Below are positions 17,996 to 27,856 of a stretch of 64,000 nt of DNA, in pieces. Position 1 is the first letter of the stretch. Each line of letters starts with the position of its first letter. Made by a program: the position numbers and the translations under genes. Where the stretch lies: the NCBI RefSeq assembly GCF_017901135.1, contig NZ_CP072801.1, forward strand, positions 1,984,001-2,048,000, given 5' to 3'. Below the pieces are notes generated by a model. The model was not told the origin of the DNA. It did not search any database and worked only from the letters and a program-made list of their open reading frames with translations. The stretch is from Thiothrix litoralis. GTDB taxonomy: Bacteria > Pseudomonadota > Gammaproteobacteria > Thiotrichales > Thiotrichaceae.

Positions 17996-19177
17996 TTGGC
18001 AGCTCAACCCCTTAGCGCCGATAATCTTGACTCATTCCATAGGAAATCGGTACACACCTTGCAGCTTTCCAACGAAGACAACCTGCGGCTCAACGTCCTG
18101 CTTGCACAACCATTACAGGCCGTGCGCATCAACGAGTCCACCATGACCGTCCACGCCCTGACCGACAAGGGTGAAGCCAAAGTGCGCCTCAACCCCACCG
18201 CACGTGATGAGCAATACCTACGCTGGGTACGCGAACTCTTGTCAATGAAAGTCACCGGCTCACCCGGCGGCTACCCGATTTTCCTGAAGCGCTGGACACG
18301 CATGGGGCACGCCCGTAACAACCTCGCACAAATGCTGTTGCTCGGCGAACCCGAAGCCGTCGCTGCCGTGGTCTACACTCCCGGCCTAAGCCACGACATC
18401 GCCCGCCGCGCGTGGTGGGCAAGCCCCAGCTCCACCAACGCCCGCTGCTTGCTGGAAAACCCGGAAGTCGTCAACGGCGAACTTGGCAAGGAACTCACCG
18501 CCTATTTGCTCGAATTCCTGCCTTTTGAAGAAGTGCAACTCGACGTAGTAGACACTGTGCGCCTGTGCCTGCAAGGTGAACTGGTTTCCGCCGAAGAACG
18601 CGAGAAACTCTGGAGTCGCGCCAAACGCAAAAACCCCTTCTACATTGGCTTCCTGCACGCTGATGCTGCGTACATTCCCTTACCCGACAAGCCGCATCGT
18701 CAGCACGCCGATGTTAGCGCACAACTGGCGGCATTGATCGAAACCAGCAACCCTTACGCCAACGCGTTTGCCAGCACGCTCAGCAATACCGGGCAAAACT
18801 GGTTACGCGCCTTGCAACTGGCCATGGAAAAACCCGTGGATCAGGAAGTGGTCATTTCGCTATTCATCGCCATCAGCAAACGCTTCCCGTTACCACTGCC
18901 GGAGCGCCGAGGCGTGCGCGAACTCAGCAGCGCCCTGCAACGTGCCGAACAGTTTTGCCACAGCGATGATTGCCCAGCAGAGGTAAAAGCCGTGCGTGAC
19001 ACCTTGAATCCTGCGACCTTGCCCCTATTTAAGGCTATGTTAATATTGGCGCAAATGGGGGAAGATTCTCTTATCCCGTATTTTGGTGGCAATGACTCGG
19101 TAGGTTCCGTGATGCGTAAACGTCTCGAACCGCTAACCCAGCCCTTGCTTGCCCAAACCACTCTTTTACTGAAATAG
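17996..19177 (+). CDS. dsrS: DsrS-like sulfur oxidation protein
   Basis: A roughly 375-393 residue soluble protein. I recognise the DsrS pattern of purple and colourless sulfur bacteria, where dsrS is the last gene of the dsr cluster: LRLNVLL, RINESTMTVHALT, VRLNPTARDEQYLRWVRELL, GSPGGYPIFLKRWTRMG and ARRAWWA. Its molecular role is unclear; it is a cytoplasmic protein linked to oxidation of stored sulfur. The frame opens with TTG at 17996, and a TTG at 18059 (QLSNEDNLRLNVLL) fits the family better, so the true start is uncertain. Siroheme synthase (cysG), which makes the cofactor of DsrAB, lies three genes downstream. The family match is from memory of motifs and was not searched. Confidence 0.72.
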   Translation: MAAQPLSADNLDSFHRKSVHTLQLSNEDNLRLNVLLAQPLQAVRINESTMTVHALTDKGEAKVRLNPTARDEQYLRWVRELLSMKVTGSPGGYPIFLKRWTRMGHARNNLAQMLLLGEPEAVAAVVYTPGLSHDIARRAWWASPSSTNARCLLENPEVVNGELGKELTAYLLEFLPFEEVQLDVVDTVRLCLQGELVSAEEREKLWSRAKRKNPFYIGFLHADAAYIPLPDKPHRQHADVSAQLAALIETSNPYANAFASTLSNTGQNWLRALQLAMEKPVDQEVVISLFIAISKRFPLPLPERRGVRELSSALQRAEQFCHSDDCPAEVKAVRDTLNPATLPLFKAMLILAQMGEDSLIPYFGGNDSVGSVMRKRLEPLTQPLLAQTTLLLK

Positions 19178-19187
19178 GTAAATACAC

Positions 19188-19424
19188 ATGCCCTACTACG
19201 TTTTCAAAATCACCCAGCCCAACCCGATGATTAAAAATCTGGATCTAAAACAAGCCTGCGAAGCCTACCCGGAAGCGCGTGAACTGGCGCGGAGTCTGCG
19301 TGCACAACAGGAGCCGGGTGACAAAGCCATCGTCAAAATCGTGTTCGCTGCCAGCCAGCTCGAAGCCGAAGAAAACCTGCACGAAACCCGTGAAAAACCC
19401 ATCCTGATGGAATGGGAAAAGTAA
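19188..19424 (+). CDS. Conserved hypothetical protein, 78 residues
   Basis: I do not know a function. The 78-residue product (MPYYVFKI start) is highly charged and helical, with the segment ARELARSLRAQQ followed by VKIVFAASQLEAEENL. Its start is 10 bp after the DsrS-like stop and the next gene follows 12 bp later, so it is clearly an operon member. Similar small proteins with a 'YVYKI...ARELAR.LR' pattern occur in other beta- and gammaproteobacteria; I have not been able to link them to an activity. Confidence 0.75.
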   Translation: MPYYVFKITQPNPMIKNLDLKQACEAYPEARELARSLRAQQEPGDKAIVKIVFAASQLEAEENLHETREKPILMEWEK

Positions 19425-19436
19425 GCCGCTAGCCCT

Positions 19437-19889
19437 ATGGACGAAGACCAATACCGCGCCGTTTACCACGAACTCAACGCCAACCGTTGCGTGTTTGAAA
19501 AAGCGCTCAACAATCGCCGCTGTGATTGCAGCCGTCACGAACGGTTTTTGCTGGCAACGCGTGAAGCTGTGGGGTGCAAGTCGGCAACCAGTCTTGCCAA
19601 CTGCACGGTATTTTTGGACACATTGCGTGAAAAATCCCGCTTTGCCCTGCGTGAAACCCTGATTGACGGCCCACTACCGCACAATAAGGAACTCAAAGTG
19701 CAGGCTGGCGGCACATTAGCCCTGCAACAGCACCTTTTTCCTGAGCAAATAGCGGAAAAAACCACGCAGGACATCTATGAATTGGTCAACATCGCACTGT
19801 CAAAATACGTTAATATTGCCGATTTTCCGTATGGCGAACTGGTCAAAGGTGTCGTCCACTACGAAAGCCGCCCCAAACGCGGCAAGTAA
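19437..19889 (+). CDS. Conserved hypothetical cysteine-rich protein, 150 residues
   Basis: A 150-residue soluble protein of unknown function. The N-terminal third holds five cysteines (about residues 18, 29, 31, 47 and 56) plus a histidine in RCDCSRHERF, a spacing that could bind an Fe-S cluster or zinc. The rest is helical and lacks recognisable motifs. It lies between the 78-residue gene and cysG on the same strand with short gaps. Together with the DsrS-like gene and siroheme synthase this suggests a link to sulfur or siroheme metabolism, but that is inference from context only. Confidence 0.75.
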   Translation: MDEDQYRAVYHELNANRCVFEKALNNRRCDCSRHERFLLATREAVGCKSATSLANCTVFLDTLREKSRFALRETLIDGPLPHNKELKVQAGGTLALQQHLFPEQIAEKTTQDIYELVNIALSKYVNIADFPYGELVKGVVHYESRPKRGK

Positions 19890-19921
19890 AGCAAGTCAAC
19901 ATACCCAGTTTTAGGTGACAA

Positions 19922-21352
19922 ATGGATCGTTTTCCCGTCTTTCTCGACCTACATAACCGCCCTTGCCTCGTTGTTGGCGGTGGCAAAGTAGCAGAACGTA
20001 AAGTAGACAGCCTGCTCAATGCTGGAGCAGCACTCACGCTGGTTTCCCCTGAGATAACGGCAGAAATGGACATTATCATCAGTGGGCAAAACGTCCAGCA
20101 CCATGCGCGTCTGTTTACCGACAACGATATTAACGGGCAATTCCTCGTCGTCGCCGCCACCAACAATCCCGGTGTAAATGCACACATTGCCAGCCTTGCT
20201 GATGCGCGAAATGTGCCCGTTAACGTGGTGAATGACGCATCCGTGGGCAGTTTCATCATTCCCTCGGTCGTCGACCGCTCCCCCGTCACCATTGCCATCT
20301 CCACGGGTGGCGCATCGCCCGTCTTGGCGCGGCAATTGCGGATGCGGCTGGAAACCATGATTTCCCCACAATGCGGCGAACTCGCAGGCATTACCGAAGA
20401 ATACCGCGACATCGTGAAAAAGCGCCTGCCGGAAGCACAGCGCAAAACCTTCTGGGAACAAGCCCTGAAAGGCACCTTCGCCGAGTTGGTGTATGCCGGG
20501 CACGAAGACGATGCCCGCCGCCTGCTGGATGAAATGCTGGCTGCTTATCCCAACGGCAAAACCATGGGCGAAGTGTATCTGGTTGGTGCAGGCCCCGGCG
20601 ACCCGGATTTGCTCACCTTCAAAGCCCTGCGCCTGATGCAACAAGCCGACGTGATGGTGTATGACCGTCTGGTTTCCAAGTCGATTCTGGACATGGCTAA
20701 CCAACGCGCCGAACGCATTTACGTGGGCAAAGAAAAAGCCAATCACGCCGTTCCACAAGATAAAATCAACGACTTGCTAGTGGAACTTGCCAAACAAGGT
20801 AAGCGCGTATTGCGTTTGAAAGGTGGCGACCCGTTCATCTTTGGGCGCGGTGGCGAAGAAATCGAAACGTTGGCGGAAAACGGCGTACCGTTCCAAGTTG
20901 TACCGGGGATTACTGCCGCTTCCGGCTGCTCGTCTTATGCAGGCATCCCGCTCACCCACCGCGATTACGCGCAATCTTGCACCTTCGCCACCGGGCATTT
21001 GAAAGACGGCACGATTGATTTGAACTGGGCGCAATTGTCCCAACCAAATCAAACCGTGGTGTTTTACATGGGCTTAACCGGCATCGAAGTCATCAGCCAG
21101 AAATTGCAAGCATTCGGGCGTTCCGGTGACACGCCAGCAGCCCTGATTGAGCAGGGCACGACCCGTAACCAGCGTGTCCACATCGGCACGGTGGCAACCT
21201 TGCCACAACTGGTGAAGGACAGCGGGGTACGCGCCCCTACCCTGACGATCGTCGGCGAAGTCGTCAACCTGCACGACAAACTGCACTGGTATGAACCGCA
21301 ACGCCACGTCATCGCCAGCGAATTCAGTCGCAACCCACCTGTGGAGGCATAA
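19922..21352 (+). CDS. cysG: Siroheme synthase, trifunctional
   Basis: A 476-residue fusion. The N-terminal domain (about 1-210) is the precorrin-2 dehydrogenase/ferrochelatase, with the NAD-binding stretch VVGGGKVAERKVDSLL and the VNDASVGSFIIPSVVDRSP region. The C-terminal domain (about 213-470) is uroporphyrinogen-III methyltransferase, with VGAGPGDPDLLTFKALRL, RLKGGDPFIFGRGGEE and FYMGLTG. It makes siroheme for sulfite reductases; in a sulfur oxidiser the main client would be DsrAB. Length and order match E. coli CysG (457). Confidence 0.97.
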   Translation: MDRFPVFLDLHNRPCLVVGGGKVAERKVDSLLNAGAALTLVSPEITAEMDIIISGQNVQHHARLFTDNDINGQFLVVAATNNPGVNAHIASLADARNVPVNVVNDASVGSFIIPSVVDRSPVTIAISTGGASPVLARQLRMRLETMISPQCGELAGITEEYRDIVKKRLPEAQRKTFWEQALKGTFAELVYAGHEDDARRLLDEMLAAYPNGKTMGEVYLVGAGPGDPDLLTFKALRLMQQADVMVYDRLVSKSILDMANQRAERIYVGKEKANHAVPQDKINDLLVELAKQGKRVLRLKGGDPFIFGRGGEEIETLAENGVPFQVVPGITAASGCSSYAGIPLTHRDYAQSCTFATGHLKDGTIDLNWAQLSQPNQTVVFYMGLTGIEVISQKLQAFGRSGDTPAALIEQGTTRNQRVHIGTVATLPQLVKDSGVRAPTLTIVGEVVNLHDKLHWYEPQRHVIASEFSRNPPVEA

Positions 21353-21355
21353 GCC

Positions 21356-21753
21356 ATGTCAGAAACCCGCATCAACGTTGAAACCTTCAAGCAAAATCTA
21401 CATGCTGTTGCGCAACCCGACTTCAAGCACAATATGGGCACCGAAGGCAGTTGCTCGGAAAACGAACCCTATGCCCTGCAAGTCATTGATGACAGCATGG
21501 AACCGGAATTCGCCAAAGGTTGCGTCATCGTCATCGACCCGACCGGCATTGTGCGTGACGGTGCGTATGTATTCGCCGTGGATAACAAGGATGAATACAT
21601 CTTCCGGCAGCTCCGCATTATCGAAGGCAAATACATCCTGACCGCGCTTCACGAAGATTACGAAGCCATTGAAATCAATGGGATGAAGCAGATTATTGGT
21701 GTCATCACCCAACGTGCGGGCAAGCGCCGCTCTTACCACAAGTGGTACGACAA

Positions 21754-21757
<4 letters not shown>
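21356..21757 (+). CDS. S24 (LexA/signal-peptidase-like) domain protein without DNA-binding domain
   Basis: A 133-residue protein with an S24-type fold. The serine motif is DDSMEPEFAKGCVIVIDP (about residues 43-60), followed by DGAYVFAVDNKDEYIFRQLR and a C-terminal strand pattern typical of the LexA catalytic domain. The only N-terminal extension is about 40 residues, too short for the LexA HTH. The position usually holding the catalytic lysine reads as phenylalanine or arginine, so autocleavage is doubtful. It starts 3 bp after cysG and its stop overlaps the next start, so it is translated with its neighbours. Function unknown. Confidence 0.8.
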
Positions 21758-23258
<1,501 letters not shown>

Positions 23259-23263
23259 CTGCA

Positions 23264-23728
23264 TTATTTGAAGGTTTTACGCGGACGCCCACGCTTGCGC
23301 TGGGTTATCTGCCCTTCTTCCAGTTCCGCCGTTGCCCAATCCGTGAGGCTTTTATGGATGTGTTCTGCTACGACGTGTAGACGCTCCTCCAAAGCCGCCC
23401 GGAAGAAGGATTCGCGTTGTTCACTAGCCCGCAGGGCTTCGCGTAACTCGCGCACTTCTTCCTTGTAGTTAGCATCCATCTCGTCAAGCTGGCTGCGCAA
23501 CTGGGTTATTTTATGGGTCAGCTCATCGCGGATTTTACGCTTCTCATCCGCTGCCTGTGACCGTACATCAGCCAACGTACTTGACGTTGCCCCTTTGGGT
23601 CTTCCCCGCCCGCGCTTGTTAGACGCATCATCAGTCTGCATGGGTGTATGACCTGTTTCGTTGTCTTGACTGTTGTTGTGTAAAGCCGTCATGCCTGACA
23701 TTCCATTCATATAATCAGCAGTTCTCAC
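23264..23728 (-). CDS. AT-hook coiled-coil protein
   Basis: A protein of 154 residues if started at the GTG at 23728, which has a strong Shine-Dalgarno (GAGGGAG, 6 bp away); the frame itself runs up to 23785. It carries two AT-hook-like motifs, KRGRGRPKGA in the first half and KRGRPRKTFK at the extreme C-terminus. Between them is a long charged helix (about residues 60-115) with heptad-like pattern, likely a coiled coil. This suggests a minor-groove DNA-binding architectural or regulatory protein. I do not recognise a named family. It converges with dapE and is divergent from lptD across an AT-rich region. Confidence 0.7.
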   Translation of the reverse strand: MRTADYMNGMSGMTALHNNSQDNETGHTPMQTDDASNKRGRGRPKGATSSTLADVRSQAADEKRKIRDELTHKITQLRSQLDEMDANYKEEVRELREALRASEQRESFFRAALEERLHVVAEHIHKSLTDWATAELEEGQITQRKRGRPRKTFK

Positions 23729-24052
23729 TGTATTCTCCCTCACAAGAACAAATAAGTTGTTGCTTGATACCGACCATTCAAACAAGCATTATCTGAATAA
23801 TTATTCAACATTTCAAGATGATATTTGAAATTTATCCAAAAATAAATAATTTTATTCACTTGAAGGGTACAATAATCGCACCAACAATCTTTGTGCCGAT
23901 GTTTCTGTTTAAGTTATCTATCGCAAGTTTTCGTAGGTTACACTTTTTTTTGTTACGGTTTCAATCAAAAAGAACTTTTTAAGGGATATTTTCCATTGAG
24001 TCCAAGTGCATTGTGTGCGATGTTAGGGCGCTTTAAATGCTGCATGGAAAGC
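23729..24052. promoter_or_regulatory. AT-rich divergent intergenic region (AT-hook gene / lptD)
   Basis: About 320 bp between the two divergent starts. The stretch 23790-23960 is strikingly AT-rich (for example tttgaaatttatcc and aaaaataaataatttta), unlike the rest of the window. It should hold both promoters, and AT-tracts are the kind of site an AT-hook protein binds. The lptD reading frame is open through much of it, but the predicted peptide there lacks signal-peptide character until 24044-24053. I see no clear -35/-10 pair. Confidence 0.4.
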
Positions 24053-26236
24053 ATGGTAAACCGACTACAACAGCATTGCTTACGTGGTGTACTATTTGGC
24101 CTAGCCTGTAGCCCCTCCACCTTATTTGCCCAAACTGAATGGATGGCCTGCCCCGTACCTGAGGTAGCCGCTGCCAAGGGTGTGCAACGCCCGGCAAATC
24201 TGCCCCCCCAAGCCGTTTATATCGAAGCAGACTCAGCACTGTTCCGAGACACGGGCGTCTCCACCATGAGCGGCAACGTGCATGTTTCGCAGGCAAACAG
24301 GCGCTTACAGGCCGATGAAGCCAGTTACGAACAACCCGCAGGCATTGTCAGCGGCTCCGGCAACGTCAGCTTCAGCAGTGACAATATGCAGGTGCGCAGC
24401 AGCAAGCTCCGCTACAACCTTACCCAGAACACCGGGGAAATGCGTGAGGCGGAATACCATCTGAGCCAAGCTGACGGACAAGGTTTCAGCAAGCGCGTGG
24501 TACAGGAATCCCCCAACCTGACCCGCATGGAAGATTCCACCTACACCACCTGCCCGGTCGAGAAACCAGACTGGAGCCTCAACGCCAAAACCATCACGCT
24601 GAACCACGCCGAGGAACGCGGCACTGCCCGTAACGCCACCCTAAAAATCCGCGATGTGCCGGTATTGTATTTGCCCTATTTCTCGTTTCCACTGACCGAT
24701 GCTCGCAAATCAGGCTTCCTCTGGCCGGTCATCGGCACCAATACGAGCTCTGGCTTGCAACTCAGCACACCTTATTACTGGAACCTTGCCCCCAACTATG
24801 ACCTCACCCTGACGCCAACCTTGTTGAGCCGTCGTGGCCTGCAACTGGGCGGTGAATTCCGCTACCTGACACCCAAGCATAAAGGCACGGCCTCTTACGT
24901 TTTACTCCCCAAAGACAATGCCAGCGACAAGGACAACCGTTTTTACTTCAATGTCAACAACGACACCCGATTGGGGGAACTTTCCAGCCTGCAACTCAAG
25001 GCAGAAGGCGTGTCAGATGACCAGTATTTTGTGGATCTCGGCAATTCACTGGCAGCCACCAGCGTCGTCAATCTGGAACGACGACTGGAATACCGCACCG
25101 CAGGCAGCAACTGGTCTTTTTCCAGCCTACTGCAAAACTATCAAGTATTGGATGGTGGCACTGCCCCCCACGCGCGCTTGCCCCAATTACTGCTGAGCTA
25201 TAACCCGCCACAGAAAAGCAACGGCCTGAACCTGAAAGCAGAAACCGAATACACCAACTTTACTGGCAGTAAAACCGAAACCAACGGCAAGCGTCTGGAT
25301 CTGATGACGCGAGTCAGCAAGAAATTCTCCACTGATGCCGCTTACGTCAAACCCTCGCTGACGTTTCGCCACACCGAATACGCGCTGGATGATGCCAATA
25401 ACACCCAGATCAGCCGCTCATTACCGACTGCCAGCGTGGATTCAGGGCTATTCTTTGAACGTGAAATCAAAGAAGGGCGCTACATCCAGACACTGGAACC
25501 GCGCTTGTTCTACACTTACACGCCCTACCGTGACCAAAGCAATATCCCGGTGTTTGACTCTTCAGCACGCAGCCTGAGTTACAATCAGCTTTTTTCCGAA
25601 AACCGTTTTACCGGCAAAGACCGTATCGCGGATACCAACCGTTTATCGGCCTCGATTTCCACCCGCATCCAGTCTCCCAAGGATGGTCGCGAACTGTTCC
25701 GCGCCAGTATCGGGCAGATGTATCACTTCGATGACCGCAAAGTCACCTTGCCTGACACCGCTGCCTTAGAAGGCGACCGCTCCGAGTTGATTCTGGAAGC
25801 GGCGGGTGAAATCAACCCCCGTACCCGCATCAGCACCACCGCTTACTGGGACAGTGAAGAGAAAACCGTGAATGCTGGAGAAGTCCGCGTACACTACAAA
25901 GATGACAAAAAACGTGTCCTCAATGTTGGCTATGCCGAGCTTAAAGATGAATTCAAATCGGCGAATTTATCGTTTGCCGTTCCCATCAATAACAACTGGA
26001 AGGCCGTAGGTGCGTGGGAACGTGACTTGAAAAATAACCGTGACCTGGAAACCGTGATCGGTGCAGAATACGAAAGCTGCTGCTGGAAAACCCGCGTCGC
26101 CAGCCGTAATTATTTGCTTACCGACAACACCACCCGTGACAACGCCGTGTTTGTCGAGCTGGAGCTGAAAGGACTGGGTAACTTTGGCAGTGGGACACGT
26201 GACCTGCTGCAAAACCGAGTGTATGGATATGAATAA
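24053..26236 (+). CDS. lptD: LPS-assembly protein LptD
   Basis: The outer-membrane beta-barrel that inserts lipopolysaccharide with LptE. From MVNRLQQHCLRGVLFGLACS (24053, a typical signal peptide ending near LFAQ) the protein has 727 residues; ATG at 24044 and an open frame back to 23891 are alternatives. After the signal comes the OstA/LptA-like jellyroll (QAVYIEADSALF ... GNVHVSQANRRLQADEASYE), then the barrel from about residue 190. Four cysteines match the E. coli disulfide set: one near the mature N-terminus (MACPVP), one in TTCPVEK, and a late SCC pair. surA and pdxA follow as in E. coli. Confidence 0.95.
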   Translation: MVNRLQQHCLRGVLFGLACSPSTLFAQTEWMACPVPEVAAAKGVQRPANLPPQAVYIEADSALFRDTGVSTMSGNVHVSQANRRLQADEASYEQPAGIVSGSGNVSFSSDNMQVRSSKLRYNLTQNTGEMREAEYHLSQADGQGFSKRVVQESPNLTRMEDSTYTTCPVEKPDWSLNAKTITLNHAEERGTARNATLKIRDVPVLYLPYFSFPLTDARKSGFLWPVIGTNTSSGLQLSTPYYWNLAPNYDLTLTPTLLSRRGLQLGGEFRYLTPKHKGTASYVLLPKDNASDKDNRFYFNVNNDTRLGELSSLQLKAEGVSDDQYFVDLGNSLAATSVVNLERRLEYRTAGSNWSFSSLLQNYQVLDGGTAPHARLPQLLLSYNPPQKSNGLNLKAETEYTNFTGSKTETNGKRLDLMTRVSKKFSTDAAYVKPSLTFRHTEYALDDANNTQISRSLPTASVDSGLFFEREIKEGRYIQTLEPRLFYTYTPYRDQSNIPVFDSSARSLSYNQLFSENRFTGKDRIADTNRLSASISTRIQSPKDGRELFRASIGQMYHFDDRKVTLPDTAALEGDRSELILEAAGEINPRTRISTTAYWDSEEKTVNAGEVRVHYKDDKKRVLNVGYAELKDEFKSANLSFAVPINNNWKAVGAWERDLKNNRDLETVIGAEYESCCWKTRVASRNYLLTDNTTRDNAVFVELELKGLGNFGSGTRDLLQNRVYGYE

Positions 26237-26807
26237 ACCAACGTTTGCCCTTGTACTGGCGCTGTTACTCCAACCTGTTTGGGCTGATAACGGCGGCACG
26301 GCACTCGACCAGATTGCCGCTGTCGTCAACAGCGATGTCATCATGATGAGCGAAGCCCAGAAACGCGCACAAATCATGCGCTCTTCCAGCAAAGCTGCCG
26401 ACAGCCTGTCGCCACAGGATCTGCTCAAACAAGCTGTCGACAGCCTGATTCTGGAAAACCTGCAAATCCAGAAAGCGGAAGCGGCGGGTATTCAGATTGA
26501 TGACGTCACCCTCAACAAGACCGTTGCGGGGGTTGCCGCCCAGAACAAATTGAGCCTGCCCGCTTTCCAGCAAGCCCTGCAACAGGAAGGCATCGACTAC
26601 GCCGAATTCCGCGAACAAACCCGCCGCAAACTCATGGCAGATACGCTGCGGAAACGTGAGGTGCAAAGCCGGGTAAAAACAGACGACCCGCAAGCTGCCA
26701 GCGCTCAGGCTGATGAACAATATCAGGCATGGTTACAGGAACTGCGTAATGACGCTTATGTGGAATACCGCATTCCGGTTGCCCCTAGCGGTCTGACTTT
26801 GCAATAA
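26229..26807 (+). CDS. surA: SurA-like periplasmic chaperone lacking both parvulin domains
   Basis: A 192-residue protein with a signal peptide ([13 protein letters not shown]) and a SurA N-terminal chaperone domain: [41 protein letters not shown] and [14 protein letters not shown]. coli SurA has 428 residues with two PPIase domains after this. Here the sequence passes at about residue 155 straight to [15 protein letters not shown], which resembles the SurA C-terminal helix and strand (WMQEQRASAYVKI). So the N and C parts of the chaperone core are joined and both PPIase domains are absent. The gene overlaps lptD by 8 bp and is followed by pdxA, so the order supports orthology. Confidence 0.88.
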   Translation: MNKPTFALVLALLLQPVWADNGGTALDQIAAVVNSDVIMMSEAQKRAQIMRSSSKAADSLSPQDLLKQAVDSLILENLQIQKAEAAGIQIDDVTLNKTVAGVAAQNKLSLPAFQQALQQEGIDYAEFREQTRRKLMADTLRKREVQSRVKTDDPQAASAQADEQYQAWLQELRNDAYVEYRIPVAPSGLTLQ

Positions 26808-26818
26808 GCGCAGGCATC

Positions 26819-27826
26819 ATGGAAAATCACAAGCTACGCATCGCCATTACAGCGGGGGAACCTGCCGGGATTGGCTCTGACATCATCCTGACCCTGCTGC
26901 AACAGCAACAATGGCCAGTCGATTTGGTGGTGATTGCTGACCCTGCGGTCTTGCGTGACCGCGCCCGGCAACTCGGCATCAGCCTGCGGCTACGCCCCTA
27001 CACCCCCGATGAAGACCAACGGCCTTGCAACGCGGGGGAATGCTTCATCCTGCCCATCGCTTGTGCAGAGCCTGTCGAAACTGGCGTGCTCAACCCGGCG
27101 AATGCAGAATACGTGCTGCAAACCCTGCGACGGGCAACAGCGGGCTGCATGAGTGGCGAATTCGCAGCCATGGTTACTGCCCCCTTGCACAAAGGCATCA
27201 TTAATGACGCGGGTATCCCGTTTACCGGGCACACTGAATTTCTGGCGGAACTGACTGACACCCCGCTGCCGGTGATGATGCTAACGGCGGGGACGCTGCG
27301 GGTAGCATTAGCAACCACGCATGTGCCACTGGGCATGGTCAGTTTCCTGATCACCCAAGACTTGTTGGAAGATGTATTGGTTATCCTGCATCGTGACTTG
27401 CAAGAAAAGTTCGGCATCGCCGACCCGCATATTCTGGTTTGTGGGCTTAACCCCCATGCCGGTGAGGGCGGGCATCTGGGTATGGAAGAGATAGATGTCA
27501 TCATCCCGACGATTCAACGCTTGCAACAACGTGGTATGAAACTGACTGGCCCGTTACCGGCTGATACCCTGTTCACCCCCCGGCATTTACAAGGGGCGGA
27601 TGCGGTATTGGCGATGTATCACGACCAAGGCTTGCCCGTACTCAAGTACGCGGGATTTGGCAAAGCCATCAACATTACCTTGGGATTGCCCATTATCCGC
27701 ACCTCGGTGGATCACGGCACGGCACTGGACTTGGCAGGCACTGGTAAAGCCGAAACCGGCAGCTTACGTGAAGCCATCGAACTTGCTGTGCAGTTGGGAA
27801 GAAACAAACAGCAGGACAGAGATTGA
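26819..27826 (+). CDS. pdxA: 4-hydroxythreonine-4-phosphate dehydrogenase
   Basis: NAD-dependent enzyme of the vitamin B6 (pyridoxal phosphate) pathway. The 335-residue product has [13 protein letters not shown] at the N-terminus, the metal-binding [28 protein letters not shown] and [13 protein letters not shown], and the final [22 protein letters not shown] block, all typical of PdxA. The last residues and the stop codon fall at the edge of the tnpB element that follows (ttgacat at 27823), so the extreme C-terminus may have been replaced by the insertion, but all active-site parts are intact. Confidence 0.96.
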   Translation: MENHKLRIAITAGEPAGIGSDIILTLLQQQQWPVDLVVIADPAVLRDRARQLGISLRLRPYTPDEDQRPCNAGECFILPIACAEPVETGVLNPANAEYVLQTLRRATAGCMSGEFAAMVTAPLHKGIINDAGIPFTGHTEFLAELTDTPLPVMMLTAGTLRVALATTHVPLGMVSFLITQDLLEDVLVILHRDLQEKFGIADPHILVCGLNPHAGEGGHLGMEEIDVIIPTIQRLQQRGMKLTGPLPADTLFTPRHLQGADAVLAMYHDQGLPVLKYAGFGKAINITLGLPIIRTSVDHGTALDLAGTGKAETGSLREAIELAVQLGRNKQQDRD

Positions 27827-27856
27827 CATCCTCCTCGCCCTAAAGGACGAGGATTC
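27823..27856 (-). ncRNA. Right end and probable 3' scaffold of the TnpB guide (omega) RNA
   Basis: Read on the minus strand, the block starts GAATCCTCGTCC, folds through CCTCG (27833-27837) paired with CGAGG (27848-27852), and ends GAGGATGTCAA at 27823. This is the standard IS605/IS1341 right-end hairpin, which also forms the 3' scaffold of the omega RNA in TnpB systems. The flanking bases beyond 27823, in the end of pdxA, would be the guide. Confidence 0.6.

Noticed and set aside
19949-20758. 269-residue open frame on the minus strand
   Set aside because: Antisense to cysG, which is certain; composition is that of a shadow frame.
23891-24052. Long N-terminal extension of LptD
   Set aside because: The 54 extra residues lack a signal-peptide layout and lie in AT-rich promoter-like DNA; a proper signal sequence starts at 24044-24053.
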